Source of the DNA: Larus michahellis
Taxonomy: Eukaryota > Chordata > Aves > Charadriiformes > Laridae
DNA: 64,000 nucleotides
NCBI RefSeq assembly: GCF_964199755.1
Contig: NC_133910.1
Span: forward strand, 13,028,711-13,092,710
Direction: 5' to 3'
Made by a program: the position numbers and the translations under genes. Shown piece by piece: positions 1-12,385 of this stretch. The notes beneath the pieces are model-generated. The model did no database searches and had not been told where the DNA came from. It worked only from the letters and a program-made list of their open reading frames with translations. Positions within the stretch are counted from its first letter, which is position 1. The number at the start of each line of letters is the position of its first letter.

Positions 1-1714
1 CCGGGAAGGACTTCCGATGTTCACAGCACAGCTGGAGTTAGGAGCTTCACACCCCCTCGAGCTTCAGCAAACCAAACCTCTCGGTAGCCTGGCACGAAGT
101 GAGAGGAGCAGGTTCAGCAGAGAGCGAGGAAGAAGCCCAGTAACCCTGCCCAGGGGCATTCTCTGTCCTCATGCATTACAGCCATGAATGAGAGGCTTTT
201 TAAAGCTTTCCCCTCACTCTTTGAGCTGGCTGCGGTTCCCTGCCTTAATTCCTTGCTCATATCACTTGACTTGAGCAGGGTATGATAACAGCCCGGTGAC
301 CGCTGCTGTGATGGTGACGATAAAGGATGGTTAAAGAGTGTGTTAGGTGCACATCAGCTCAGGGTCATGTTCAGCGTTGTCTGCTCAGTGTCTCTCGAGA
401 TGTGCAGCGTTGTCTGAAGCCGGGGCCCTGGGTACGGCCATTCCCATGTTCGTGGGGAGCAGTTTGGGAGGAGGATTTTTTGCAGGGAGCAGCGGCGCTC
501 CTGGGGCTCCATCCTGCGTCACCCCATGGCAGCTTCTTCCCCGGCAAGCCCTATGTTGGTGCCGTTGCTCGGGGGTTTTGTGCTCCTGAGAGGCAGGTTG
601 CAGGTAGAGCTGCGGGCTGGCTCTGGCCCCTGGCGAGCAGCATGTTACGCGGGGGGACTTGTCCCCGAGCCCCTGCGCCCCAGTGCATCATCACCTCCCC
701 CCGCTAACCGGCTTACTGCTTTCGGGCATTTTCCCCATCTGCTGAGCAGTGGGTTTTGCCGCATGTTCCACTGCGTCCCACCATTTGGCGTGGGGGATGG
801 AGGGTGGGGGAGATCCCCGCGGTGTTTAAAAGGATCTGAATAAATCCTCTTAAGAGAGGCGCTGACTCAGCAGAGCGTGGTGAGAGAGGAGGAGGAGGAG
901 GGAGGAGGAGAGAACCGAATTATCCTTGTGGGGCTGGAGCAGCCACCAAGCCCCACGCTGGCACGCGGAGCACAAGAAGCATCCCCTCTTTCCTCACCGA
1001 ATTTTAGATTGTCTCCATCTCCCTAGAGCAGAAACGTGAGACTCGTAGCTCGGGCTGTGACCCGGAGGTGCCTGTCCCCAAGGGTGCAGGGTCCTGTCCC
1101 GGCTGTGCCCGAGCCCACCCCAGTGCCGCTCCCTGAGGTTTCCCCCCAGTGTTGAGCTCCTCCCTTGGATTTCTGCCTTGTGCGCGTGGCCAAAGCTCAT
1201 GGGCGGCTCGGTTTCATGGTTAGTATTTATTACCGAAGGTGCACTGAGGTGCTCAGTTCCCGCAGGGGCAGATTACCGAGATTATGGTCAGACCGGGCGG
1301 CAATGTCACCTTATGGGAAAGGCAAAGGCTTGGGGAGGGGGAAGCAGCCAGGGCTGGGTGTGGGGGTGCCACCCGCCCCCTCGCTGCCTGGCAAGGGGTC
1401 CCTGCTCTGCTCGGCGCCTGGCGCTGCGGCGGTTTGCAGAAGGGCTGAGACGCAGAGGCAGGGGACACGGAGCAGACTGAGAGCGGCTTCCCGAAGCCTT
1501 GGCTCTGCCTGTGTGCAGGCTCAGGTGGGCCCAGGGTTAATCTGGCCGGGAGGACTGGTGTCGCCTGGTTTGCATTTCTGAGCAGGCAAGGGAGACTCTC
1601 GCTGCCTGCCAGCTGTTGCCTTTGGCTTGCTGAGATGCCTCGTATGAGCCGCAAGAGCACCTCTGCCACACTTCACCCTCCTTATCTCATGGTGTATCTT
1701 GTCCTCCCATGCAG
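1..1714 (+). other. RALGDS: RALGDS upstream intron (no exon recognised)
   Basis: The first recognisable coding exon begins at 1715 behind an AG acceptor and in mid-protein, so this stretch is most likely intron downstream of an alternative RALGDS first exon that lies outside the window. I found no start exon here that resembles a known RALGDS N-terminus. It contains a GGA-rich simple stretch (about 886-912) and a near-perfect Maf/AP-1 palindrome at 861-872. The open frames here are short and look like nothing known. Confidence 0.6.
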
Positions 1715-4700
1715 AGCTCCACACAGGAGATCGGAGAAGAGCTGGAGGATGGTGTGATCTACAGCATATCGCTCCGGAAAGTGCAGCTCCATCACACGGC
1801 CAACAAAGGGCAGCGGTGGCTGGGGGTAAGCTGGGCACTCCACCAGCCTGCTGCCACGGGGCGTTCTCAGATACACCCTGCCAGAGGTGTGGTGACCTGA
1901 TGCCAGGGCTTGGCAGGGTTGATCCCAGCCCATGTACTGCCCTCTTCTCACTGCCCCGTACGCTCCTGTCCTGGGGGGTCCCTCCACGCCTTATCTGGGA
2001 ATCATGTATTTATTTGGGAGCACCTGCTGGCCTCTGCCCCATGGGAAAGGGCACGGGGGAAATGAGCTGAAGCCCCATTTTGCAAAATAGGGTAACCCTG
2101 ATTTACATCTAGATTTTTGGCAACCTTGAGACCTTTCCTGGGATTTCCCAAATGCTCAAGTCTTCTCAGCTGCGTTACTGGTATTTGGTGTCAGAGGAGA
2201 CCCAGCTTCCCCTTCCCCAGGCCCAGGCACTGTAGGGGGTCTCTGTGGTCCCAGCCTAGACCCAAAAGCAGCTTGCAAAGCTGGTGGGACTGCATTGCGC
2301 TTGAACGTGCCTGTCTTCATCCAGCCCCCTGACTTCTGCTCTTGTCCCGGCAGTTTGAGAACGAGTCGGCCTTAAACCTCTATGAGACGTGTAAGGTGCG
2401 GACGATAAAAGCTGGGACCTTGGAGAAGCTGGTGGAGTACCTGGTCTCAGCCTTCAAGGGCAATGACTCCACCTACGTCACCATCTTCCTGTGCACTTAC
2501 CGGGCCTTCGCCACCACCAAGCAAGTGCTGGACCTGCTGCTTAACAGGTGAGGCTGCCCTGAGCCCCGAAATGCAGCTGGGGGTGGCCGCTGTCTGAGCC
2601 CCTTTGACCAGGAGAGTCCCAGCATCTTCTGCTGCCATGCCTTGGAGGGCTGGTGGGCTTCTCCGACCCCATCAGCATGAAGGTTTTGGGGTAGGGCAGG
2701 GAGGACACAACTTCCCAGTGAGCTGGAGCGCTTCCAGTTGGTGCCCCGCTGCAAGGTGGCCAGTGCTGGCTGCTTCCCTCTTCCGCTAACACAGGGGCCG
2801 TGGCAGACCAGGGGAGCAGGACAGTACAGGAGACGTTCATCCTGACCCCCTGGTAGAGCGGAGGGTGATGTGGAGGGAGCTCTGAGACACAGCTGAGTCC
2901 AGGATGCTCACTGCCTCCTCTTTGTGCCCCACCAGGTACGGCAAACTCCACGTGCAGGCAAATGGGGACCATGCCAGGCACGCTGTGGACGAGAGGATGG
3001 AGCTGAAGAAGTAAGTCTGTGGCTGAACAAGATGGGTGGCTCTGATGGTAGCTCTTTGGTTCTCGTACAAAGGCATGTGCTGTCCCAGGGGTGCTTCTGA
3101 TGCCTGGGGCTCCAGGTGCACGCGGGTTTCTCCTGGCACCCAATTCTCCTGCAGGCTTGCCTGAGTTTCCCCCCTTCCCACAGCACCATCTCCTCCATCC
3201 TGGGCGCCTGGCTGGACCAGTACTCAGAGGACTTCCGCAAGCCCCCGGACTTCGCTTGCCTCAAGCAGCTCATCTCCTACGTGCGCCACAACATCCCCGG
3301 CTCGGACCTGGAGCGCCGAGCCCGCATCCTACTGGCCCAGTTCCAGCAGCAAGAGCAGAGCGAGTCGGAGGCGGAAGGTGGGGTCCTTTCCCTGCTTATG
3401 GGGGTTGTTTGGGGCTGCAGGGGGAGGGAGTGCAACTGGTTGGCATCGAGGGTCTCCAAAACCTTGGGTCTCGCCGTGGGGCCGACCCTCATAAACCCTG
3501 CCCGCGTTTACATGGAGGTATACTGGGAAGCTAATCCAACTGCACCAGAAGTGGGATCTCTAAATGGATTAGCTAATCTGCCTTTAATCCTCTGCAGACA
3601 CTTGTGCCCAGGTTTAAAATGACCGTCCTTTTATCTGAGCCTCGTTTCTCGAGGCGTGAAGCCAGATGGGAATTAAGAGCCTGGGAGGTGGGATGTGGTG
3701 TCGGCAGGGGGCTGGCGTGGGTCAGGGTGGGCCCCGGCTGGCGGCAGCGATGCGGGGCTCAGCTTTGCGCCGTCTCTCATAGCTGTGGACCACGGCGGCT
3801 GCACCTTCCAGCTGGTGGAGGAGAACGGGGTTGGGGACGGGAAGCCGGATTTCCTCTCCTTCTCCCCAGAGATGGTGGCAGAACAGTTCACGCTGATGGA
3901 TGCTGTGAGTATTCATTCGACAGCCGGGTCGATGGTGCTCTGCCCGTCTGCTACCTACCGCTCTGGGCACAGGCTGTCTCTTCCCTTCCACCTTTTCCTC
4001 CTGGCCCGTTCCCTTCCCAGGGCCCCAAAGAGACCCATCTCCATCCCTTTATCTTCCAGGAGCTGTTTAAGAAAGTGGTGCCTTACCACTGCCTGGGCTG
4101 CATCTGGTCCCAGCGAGACAAGAAAGGCAAAGAGCACCTGGCGCCCACCATCCGTGCCACAGTCTCGCAGTTCAATAGTGTGGCCAACTGTGTCATCGCC
4201 ACGTGTCTCGGAGACCGGTCCCTGAAGCCGCAGCAGAGGGCTAAAGTGGTGGAGCGGTGGATCGAAGTGGCTCGGGTAGGACAGCCCACCATCCTGCTCC
4301 CCTCCCACCCCGGCCCAAGGGCCGAGGGTTTGTGTTGTGTGAATCCCAGCAGATCCTTGGGCTTTTTTTGATGCTGAGTCTTGTCTTCCCCTTGTCTCCC
4401 CCCAGGAGTGCCGCATCCTGAAGAACTTCTCCTCCCTCCGAGCTATCCTCTCAGCTCTGCAGTGCAACGCCGTTCACCGGCTGAAGAAGACCTGGGACGA
4501 GGTCCTACGGTAAGCAGTGCCTGCTGGGCTTCTGTAGCCATGGGGAAGTTTCAAGGGGGAGGTTGTGGTGTGGCCCTTGAACGTGTAGATGGGATCATCT
4601 TGGCTCCACCGTTGCCTCTTGGAGTGTGCCCAAAACCCAGGGACCAACATAAGGGGTCAGGGACCTAAGGAGGGTGAGGAAATAGAAGCACCACGATCTC

Positions 4701-7700
4701 CTCCTCCTTTCCGTGCGAAACACCCTAGAATAGACCCCAAAAGCAAGGCCCTGCTGGAGCTGTGAGCATGGCGGGGGTCCTTTGGGTGAGCAGAAGAGAG
4801 CCCAAGGAGGAGACCCCAGGGTGGCACCATTGCTGACTTATCCCCGTGTTTCTCCCTGAGCAGGGAGAGTTTCCGCACTTTCCACGAGCTCTCCGAGATC
4901 TTCTCTGACGAGAACAACCACTCGCTGAGCCGGGAGCTTCTCATTAAGGTATGGGGAAGCGGCACCCGGGTCGCCCTGTCCCCGGTAGGGAGCTCGGGCT
5001 GATGCTGGCAGCAGTTTCTGCCCCAGCCCTGGCAGCGCCGCCGGGGTTGCTGGTGTGGGTGCAGGCAGGGCCTGCTGAGTTTGGGGAGCAGGCAGGGATT
5101 TCGCGTCAGGCTGGGCTTTCTGCTTCTCCGCCCAGATGTCGTCATTGCCTGAAGCTTGCAGAGCAATTCAGCAAGCAGAGATAAGCAGGGGGATAGGATC
5201 CAGTGCACCAGGTGACGGCTTCTCCCCAGAGGCAGCTGCATTTTAACAGCTCAGTGCAAAGTCCTCTTGATTTCAGGTGGGGTTTTAGGGTTCATGAAAG
5301 GCTGCAGGAAAAACGTCCTTCCTCCCAGTGGAACCTCTCCGTGGCTTCCCAGCCTAGCTCCCGTTTGAGGGCTGAGAGGACACAAAATGCAAAAGGGAAC
5401 AAAACATCCCATTGAGGAGCCATTTATACAGAGCTGGAAATGGGAGCAGCAGTTCCTATTCACTAAGCCTCTCCTCCCTGTGGGCCGCAGCTCAGCTGTG
5501 ATTTCCTCCTCGTCCCCTCATCCCTCTTTCCCTCTACAAGGAAAGTTGTACCGATAAAAACAGGGGTGAATTTTAGCTCCTCTATTAGTGCAGTTTCCCA
5601 CCCACACTGATCCCCGCCTCTCCCCACCATCCAGGAGGGCACATCCAAATTTGCCACCTTGGAGATCAACCCAAAGAGGGCTCAGAAGCGGCAGCAGCAG
5701 CAGCGAGAGATGGTGAGTCTGGCACAGCCGCCCCCGTGCCCCCTCCCGGCGGCTGCCCGGGCTGGTCCCGGCGCTCTGCTGACCCCGCTGTCCCTTGCTG
5801 TCCCCACAGGGCGTGATGCAGGGCACCATTCCCTACCTTGGCACCTTCCTCACGGACCTGGTGATGCTCGACACCGCTATGAAGGATTTTCTGGACGTAT
5901 GTACCTCCATCTCTACCCTCCCCTTCCTCTCCTTCCTCCGCACAGCCGCCCCGGAGCCCAGGCTGACAAGTGGAGGGCTGGTCCCCCACGCGTCCTACAT
6001 TGGACACTGCACCCTGCACACGCTGTATCCGACACTGCACGCTGTATCAACACTGCACCCTGTATCCGACACTGCACCCTGCACACCCTGTATCCGACAC
6101 TGCACCCTGCGCACGCTGTATCCGACACTGCACCCTGTATCCGACACTGCACCCTGCGCACGCTGTATCCGACACTGCACCCTGCGCACGCTGTATCCGA
6201 CACTGCACCCTGTATCCGACACTGCACCCTGCGCACCCTGTATCCGACACTGCACGCTGTATCCGACACTGCACCCTGCGCACCCTGTATCCGACGCTGC
6301 ACCCTGTATCCGACACTGCACCCTGCATACGCTGTATCCGACACTGCACCCTGCGCACGCTGTATCCGACACTGCACCCTGCGCACGCTGTATCCGACAC
6401 TGCACCCTGCGCACCCTGTATCCGACACTGCACCCTGCGCACCCTGTATCCGACACTGCACCCTGTATCCGACACTGCACCCTGCGCACCCTGTATCCGA
6501 CGCTGCACCCTGTATCCGACACTGCACCCTGCATACGCTGTATCCGACACTGCACCCTGCGCACGCTGTATCCGACACTGCACCCTGCGCACGCTGTATC
6601 CGACACTGCACCCTGCGCACCCTGTATCCGACACTGCACCCTGCGCACCCTGTATCCGACGCTGCACCCTGTATCCGACACTGCACCCTGCGCACGCTGT
6701 ATCCGACACTGCACCCTGCGCACCCTGTATCCGACACTGCACCCTGCGCACGCTGTATCCGACACTGCACCCTGCGCACGCTGTATCCGACACTGCACGC
6801 TGTATCCGACACTGCACCCTGCGCACGCTGTATCCGACACTGCACCCTGCGCACCCTGTATCCGACACTGCACCCTGTATCCGACACTGCACCCTGCGCA
6901 CCCTGTATCCGACACTGCACCCTGTATCCGACACTGCACCCTGCGCACCCTGTATCCGACACTGCACCCTGTATCCGACACTGCACCCTGCGCACGCTGT
7001 ATCCGACACTGCACGCTGTATCCGACACTGCACCCTGCGCACGCTGTATCCGACACTGCACCCTGCGCACGCTGTATCCGACACTGCACCCTGCGCACCC
7101 TGTATCCGACACTGCACGCTGTATCTGACACTGCACCCTGCGCACCCTGTATCCGACACTGCACCCTGTATCCGACACTGCACCCTGCGCACCCTGTATC
7201 CGACGCTGCACCCTGTATCCGACACTGCACCCTGCGCACGCTGTGTCCGACACTGCACCCTGCGCACGCTGTGTCCGACACTGCACCCTGCGCACCCTGT
7301 ATCCGACACTGCACCCTGCGCACGCTGTATCCGACACTGCACCCTGCGCACCCTGTATCCGACACTGCACCCTGCGCACCCTGTATCCGACACTGCACGC
7401 TGCACACGCTGTATCCGACACTGCACCCTGCGCACGCTGTATCCGACACTGCACCCTGTATCTGACACTGCACCCTGTATCCGACACTGCACCCTGCGCA
7501 CCCTGTATCTGACACTGCACCCTGTATCCGACACTGCACCCTGCGCACCCTGTATCCGACACTGCACCCTGTATCCGACACTGCACCCTGCGCACCCTGT
7601 ATCCGACACTGCACCCTGCACACGCTGTATCCGACACTGCGCGCTGTATCCGACACTGCACCCTGCACACGCTGTATCCGACACTGCACCCTGTATCCGA

Positions 7701-10401
7701 CACTGCACCCTGCGCACGCTGTATCCGACACTGCACGCTGTATCCGACACTGCACCCTGCGTACCCTGTATCCGACACTGCACCCTGTATCCGACACTGC
7801 ACCCTGCATCCGACACTGCACCCTGCGCACCCACCTCTGTCAGCCCATGGAAATGGGGTGCTCTGGCTCTGCCCCTTGGCCGGGACACCCGCACTGCAGT
7901 GGCAGCGAGCGGGGGGGCAGGGAGGCATGGGAGCAATATTTTTCTGCCTGCTGCACGCTGACGTTCGGCTCCTTGTTTTCCAGGGCGGGCTGATCAACTT
8001 TGAGAAGAGAAGGAAGGTGAGAGCTCTGCCCTGGCAGCAGCACAGCGGGGTGGAGGGAGGACGGTGACTTGGTGCAAGCCCAGGCTGTGCCAGTTGCTTC
8101 GGGGTTGATCCTTCTCCTTTTTTGCTGTCATGTTCTTCATTTTTGGGGAGGATTCTGGTCCATCATAGAATTGTCTAGGTTGGAAGGGATCGTTGAGTCC
8201 AACCATTAACCTAATACTGCCAAAACCACCACTAAACCATGTCGCTAAGCACCACGTCTACCTGTGTTTTAAATCCCTCCAGGGATGGTGACCCAACTGC
8301 TTCCCTGGGCAGCCTGTTCCAATGTTTGATAACCCTTTTGTTGAAGAAATTTTTCCTAATATCCATCCGAAACCTCCCTGGCATGACTTCATATCTGTCT
8401 CTGTGTATGGGGCTGGGCAGTTCATGGAGGAGGCTGGGGCTGGCAGACAGATCTGGTCTCATGGCTTCTGTTCACTGTAGGAGTTTGAAGTCATCGCCCA
8501 GATCAAGCTGCTTCAGTCGGCCTGCAACAACTACAGCTTCACGCAGGAGGACCAGTTTGTGGACTGGTTCCACAGCCTGGAGCGGCTCAGCGAGGCCGAG
8601 AGGTGAGTGTGAGCGGGGTCTGGGGCCGTGCTGCCGCTGGTGCATCGGGAGCTCCCACCGCTCATCTCCAGCTGCTGAGCAGCTGCCCCGAGCTCCGCTC
8701 CCTGCCCTGCCGGCACGGTGCTCACCGCGGCAGCACAGAGAGCTCAGACCCTCATCTCTCCCCTCCCAGCTATGGGCTGTCGTGTGAGATCGAGCCGCTG
8801 TCGGAGTCAGCCAGCAACACATTGAAGGCGAAGAAAAACACGGGCATCATCAAGCGGTGGAGCGAGTGAGTCTGCTCGTCCCTGGTGGGTGCGGGGTGGA
8901 GGTGGGGGCCAGTGTGGGGCAACTGCGGCTGAGGATTGCAGGGGACGAGGCGTGGGTGGCCGCTGTCCTTGCTCTGCGCGATTCTCACCTGCCCCGCGTC
9001 TCTCCTGGCAGCCGGCAGCCGCCGAGCACCGAGCCCTGCGCCAGCGGCAGCTCCCACTCGAAATCCTTCGACCAGCTCAAATGCGGGCAGTACCTGTGCA
9101 GCGGGGACGCCACCGACTCCGTGAGTGTCACCTCTGCTGGCTCCAGCAGCTCCGACGTGGAGGAGATCAACATCAGCTTCATCCCCGAGTCTCCCGACTG
9201 CCAGGAGAAGAAGGTACGGGGCAGCTCGTGGGGTCCGGGCCTCCGGAGGCAGGTGCGGCCATCGCGCAGGGATTGCCCACCTCTGCCCTGGCACTGGGGC
9301 TGGGGGGAGTGGGTGGGGGTCCCGGGAGCTGTTTCTCACCCGCCGGGGCTAAGGAGGCCCCTGCCCTTTGCTGCTCCGGCAGCGTGGCAGGGCTCTCGTG
9401 CCTCCGGCGGCTGTAGTCGTGTCGGTCCCCCATTGTCACAGGTCAGTGAGATTCCTCTGGCCTCCCTCCCCCAGCGCTGGTACGCCCCGTCTGTGGCCGA
9501 TGGAGAAGCTAAAACCACTGTGTCCTCCGCATCCCCTCTCCTCCCTGCCCTCCAGTTCTGGGAATCCACCTCCCTCTCCTCCCTGGACACATCGGGCATC
9601 GGCTCAGGCTCCAGCAGTGCCTCGTCCTCTTCCGTCTCCTCCACACCGGTGACTGCCTCACGCACCCACAAGCGCTCCGTCTCCGGCATCTCCAGCTACT
9701 CATCCCTCTCGCTGCCCCTCTACAACCAGCAGGTCGACGACTGCTGCATCATCCGCGTCAGCCTGGCTGTGGACAACGGCAACATGTACAAGAGCATCCT
9801 GGTCAGTACGGGGCACCCACGGTGATGGGTGGAGGGGCGGCTTGCCCTGCTGGGATGCAGGCGTGGCCCATTGTGGGAGGCGACGGTGGTGGGAGGCTTT
9901 GCAGTGTTTCATACCCCCTGGGCTAATAACACTCTGCGTTCACAGGTGACGAGCCAGGATAAGACCCCAGTCGTTATTCGCAAGGCCATGGCCAAACACA
10001 ACTTGGACGGGGACCGGCCTGAGGACTATGAGCTCGTTCAGATCATCTCAGAGGAGAGAGGTGTGTGCTGGGGAGCGGAGGGCTTTCCTGGGGGCTCTGT
10101 CCCCAGCCGGCCACGCAGCCCTGCAGTCTGGGCAGCAGCGGGTCAGAGCTGGGCTGGGAGGTGACAGCAGAGGGGTCTTTCAGAGAAAGGGTGCCTGACT
10201 CACCCCCTTCCTTGGTTATTTCCAGAGCTGAAGATCCCCGACAACGCCAACGTCTTCTACGCCATGAACTCTGCCGCCAACTACGACTTCGTGCTGAAGA
10301 AGCGGGGCTTCTCCAAGGGGGTGAAGATCAAGCACGGCTCCAGCTCCACCCTGCCCAGGATGAAGCAGAAAGGCCTGAAGATCGCCAAAGGCATCTTCTA
10401 G
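1715..10401 (+). CDS. RALGDS: RALGDS, Ral guanine nucleotide dissociation stimulator (5' end missing)
   Basis: This is a Ras effector that exchanges GDP for GTP on RalA/RalB. Seventeen coding exons join in frame: 1715-1825, 2354-2547, 2936-3010, 3184-3377, 3783-3904, 4060-4275, 4406-4509, 4864-4948, 5635-5712, 5810-5896, 7984-8016, 8481-8602, 8770-8865, 9012-9213, 9556-9801, 9946-10060, 10226-10401. They give 751 residues ending at TAG 10399-10401. All junctions are GT/AG and phase-consistent. Domains by residue of this partial protein: REM about 38-190 ([14 protein letters not shown]), RasGEF/CDC25 about 215-475 ([49 protein letters not shown]), a Ser-rich linker about 506-630, and the Ras-association domain about 637-725 ([20 protein letters not shown]). 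The C-terminus reads [14 protein letters not shown]. The REM-GEF linker is short and lacks the long Pro/Ala/Glu tract of the human protein. Identification is firm; the exact N-terminus is unknown. Confidence 0.97.
6002..7832. repeat. 1.83 kb minisatellite (19/28-bp units) in a RALGDS intron
   Basis: This is a head-to-tail array of roughly 70-80 units in the intron between RALGDS exons 5810-5896 and 7984-8016. There are two interleaved unit types: a 19-bp unit ACACTGCACCCTGTATCCG, and a 28-bp unit that is the same with a 9-bp insertion (CTGCGCACG or CTGCGCACC). Single-base variants (ATCTGAC, GTGTCC, CGACGC) mark sub-blocks. Both unit lengths are 1 mod 3 and free of stops, so long open frames appear in every frame; these are not genes. 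Confidence 0.97.
8165..8470 (-). mobile_element. CR1 LINE fragment (3' end, antisense to RALGDS)
   Basis: On the minus strand this encodes a degenerate C-terminus of a CR1 reverse transcriptase ([20 protein letters not shown], then LPREAV...PSLEGFK). On the plus strand it shows the familiar reversed CR1 3' sequence with GGTTGGAAGGGATC near 8180 and CTGGGCAGCCTGTTCCAATG near 8310. It is a 5'-truncated copy that abuts the RALGDS exon beginning at 8481. The element type marks the genome as avian or reptilian. Confidence 0.88.
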
Positions 10402-12385
10402 CCTCAGCCCCACTGCCACCCATCACCGACGGGGCCTTGGGGGCAGGCTGCTCCGAGCTCGGCTGCGGCCGGTCCTTGTGCCGCCTGGCACGGCGAGAGG
10501 AGCGACCCTCGCCCGCGGGGGACGGCCGTGCACCTCCCTCCCGCACCGAGAGCTGGGGCGCTTTGGCAGCCGGTGTCGGCCTCCGCCTCTCTCTGCACAA
10601 GCTCCCGTTTCAATCAGGTCTTTTTTTCTACACAGGAAGGCAGCGAGGGGGGATATCTCCGTTTTATTTTTCTCTTTTTTTTTTTTTACGTTCCACGGTG
10701 CGACACTAGTCCAGCCGCCGGCCAGCCCAGAGCTGGAGCCCGCCTCTGCCGTAGGTGCCTTGTGTCCGAGCGAGCCGGGGAGCGGTGACTCGCAGAGGGG
10801 CCGTTTGCAAGGAGCAGAGCACGAGCCATCACCCCGGGGCTGCAAAGCCTCCCACGTGGCGGGGTGCTCTCCTTCCCCGCTTTCCTGGCGTTGTTTTACC
10901 GCCACGTCCTTCCTCCCCGGGATAACGGGCATCGCCACCGCTGCGCATCTCTGCCTGTCCTTCCCGTGGGAGGAGCCGCGGACGCCCCAGGCTGGGAGGC
11001 GAGCTGGAAGGGATGCAGCCCCGCTCTGCCCTCGGAGCCCCGTGGAGGAGGGCTGTGTCCGCGCTGCAATGGAGCGGGGGCCTCATGCTCTTGACAACTG
11101 GAAGCCTGCGTGGTCTCGCTCCTCTCCCCGATCCAGCGTGTCCTCCAGCTGGGCTTCGACGGCCCGCGTTCAAACTTGCACCAAAGATCAAACGCCAGTG
11201 TCTCTTCTGCCGGTGGGGGAAGCTTTGCGCTGTGCCCCCAGCGCTGCCAGCCTAACGAGGAGGAGGAGAGCGAATTTCTGTCTGAACTTGTGTAAATAGA
11301 GACCTTGGGTCTGCGCAGGCGGGCGAGGAGCTGGAGAGCTTGGGGTGCTCCGGGTGCCCTGGCTGCCACCGCCTGACCTGCAGAAAGTGCCACTCACCTT
11401 GGGCTTTAACCGGACTTTTTCAAACACTGACCATGGGAGAAGCAGCAATGAGACTTTTTTTGTATAAAACAAAAGTTTACTGATTTTTTCTTTTTTTTTT
11501 TTTTTTGGCAATATTTATTGGTTGTAAATAGAAGAGACGAACTTGTACATTTTACTAATCCAGCCTCCCCCGACCCTGCAGCCCAGTCCCTCTCCTCTCC
11601 CCACCCTGCTATTTAAGCCTCCTGGGAGGGATGTGGCAGCAGCAGCGTTGCTCTGCTGTGCTCGTGGGGCGCAGACCCGCCGGCCCCCCCCTCCCTTCTT
11701 TCTCTACCACTAAGTCGCTCGAGCAGGGGCAGAGATGCTTGTTTTAATCATTGTAGGAAACACTAACCGAAGGGGGACTTTTTTTTGCTCCTGGCTCCAT
11801 CTCTTTTTTTTTTTTTAAGCGCTTCCTCCCAGCACATCTTTTCTCTTTCCCGTCTGTCGGCGCTGCCGGGCGGGTGCAACACCTTCCCCGGCTCCAGGAG
11901 AGGGGCCTGGGGGATGCAGCAATGCTGCACGGCCACACTTGGGGGGCTGGTGGCAGGAGCTGGGCTGCGGGCTCTGGGCGGGGAGAGGCTGCTTGGGTGC
12001 GAGCATGGCTGGCACTGAGCTCTCCCAGCCCCGTGTCCCCTCGGGTGGCGTCGCCCATCGCTGCACATGATGGGAGCCCCTGGCTCCCTGACGCAGGGGC
12101 AGCCTCCTGCCTCCCACCCTGCCTGGAGCCTGGCTCCTGCCCTCGGGCATCAGCACCCCAGGGTCCTCCCTCTGCTTCATGCCTGCCAGCTCCTGCCCAC
12201 CCCGGGGCCACGCTGTTTCCCCCCCGTTCCCCTCCCACCAGTGTCCCCAGCAGCCCAGCGTCACCCAGGGACTGGCTGTACCATATGTATTTTGTACCAC
12301 TTCAATGAAGGAGCACACTGCCTGGTGTGACTTGTACACAGCAATGTAATTAGTCTTTGCAATAAAATACTGATGCTCAAATGTG
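10402..12385 (+). other. RALGDS: RALGDS 3' UTR
   Basis: About 2 kb runs from the RALGDS stop to a canonical AATAAA at 12361-12366, followed by a GT-rich stretch (TGTGTCTG near 12383) where cleavage would be expected. It contains T-rich runs at about 10671-10687, 11455-11505 and 11804-11816. Minor AATAAA-like sites upstream look weaker. The end is inferred from the signal, not from transcripts. Confidence 0.75.
12361..12366 (+). terminator. RALGDS: RALGDS poly(A) signal AATAAA
   Basis: A canonical hexamer about 1.96 kb after the stop codon, followed 15-20 bp later by a GT-rich element. Confidence 0.8.

Noticed and set aside
6002-7832. CRISPR-like appearance (short repeats at regular spacing)
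   Set aside because: Units abut without unique spacers, and the locus is an intron of a vertebrate gene.
5659-7997. Very long open frames (450-690 codons) on both strands over the minisatellite
   Set aside because: They arise because the 19- and 28-bp units lack stops in every frame. The peptides are the same phrases in all frames, with no family resemblance.
8232-8462. Minus-strand 76-codon frame inside RALGDS
   Set aside because: It is the decayed C-terminus of a CR1 reverse transcriptase, not a host gene.
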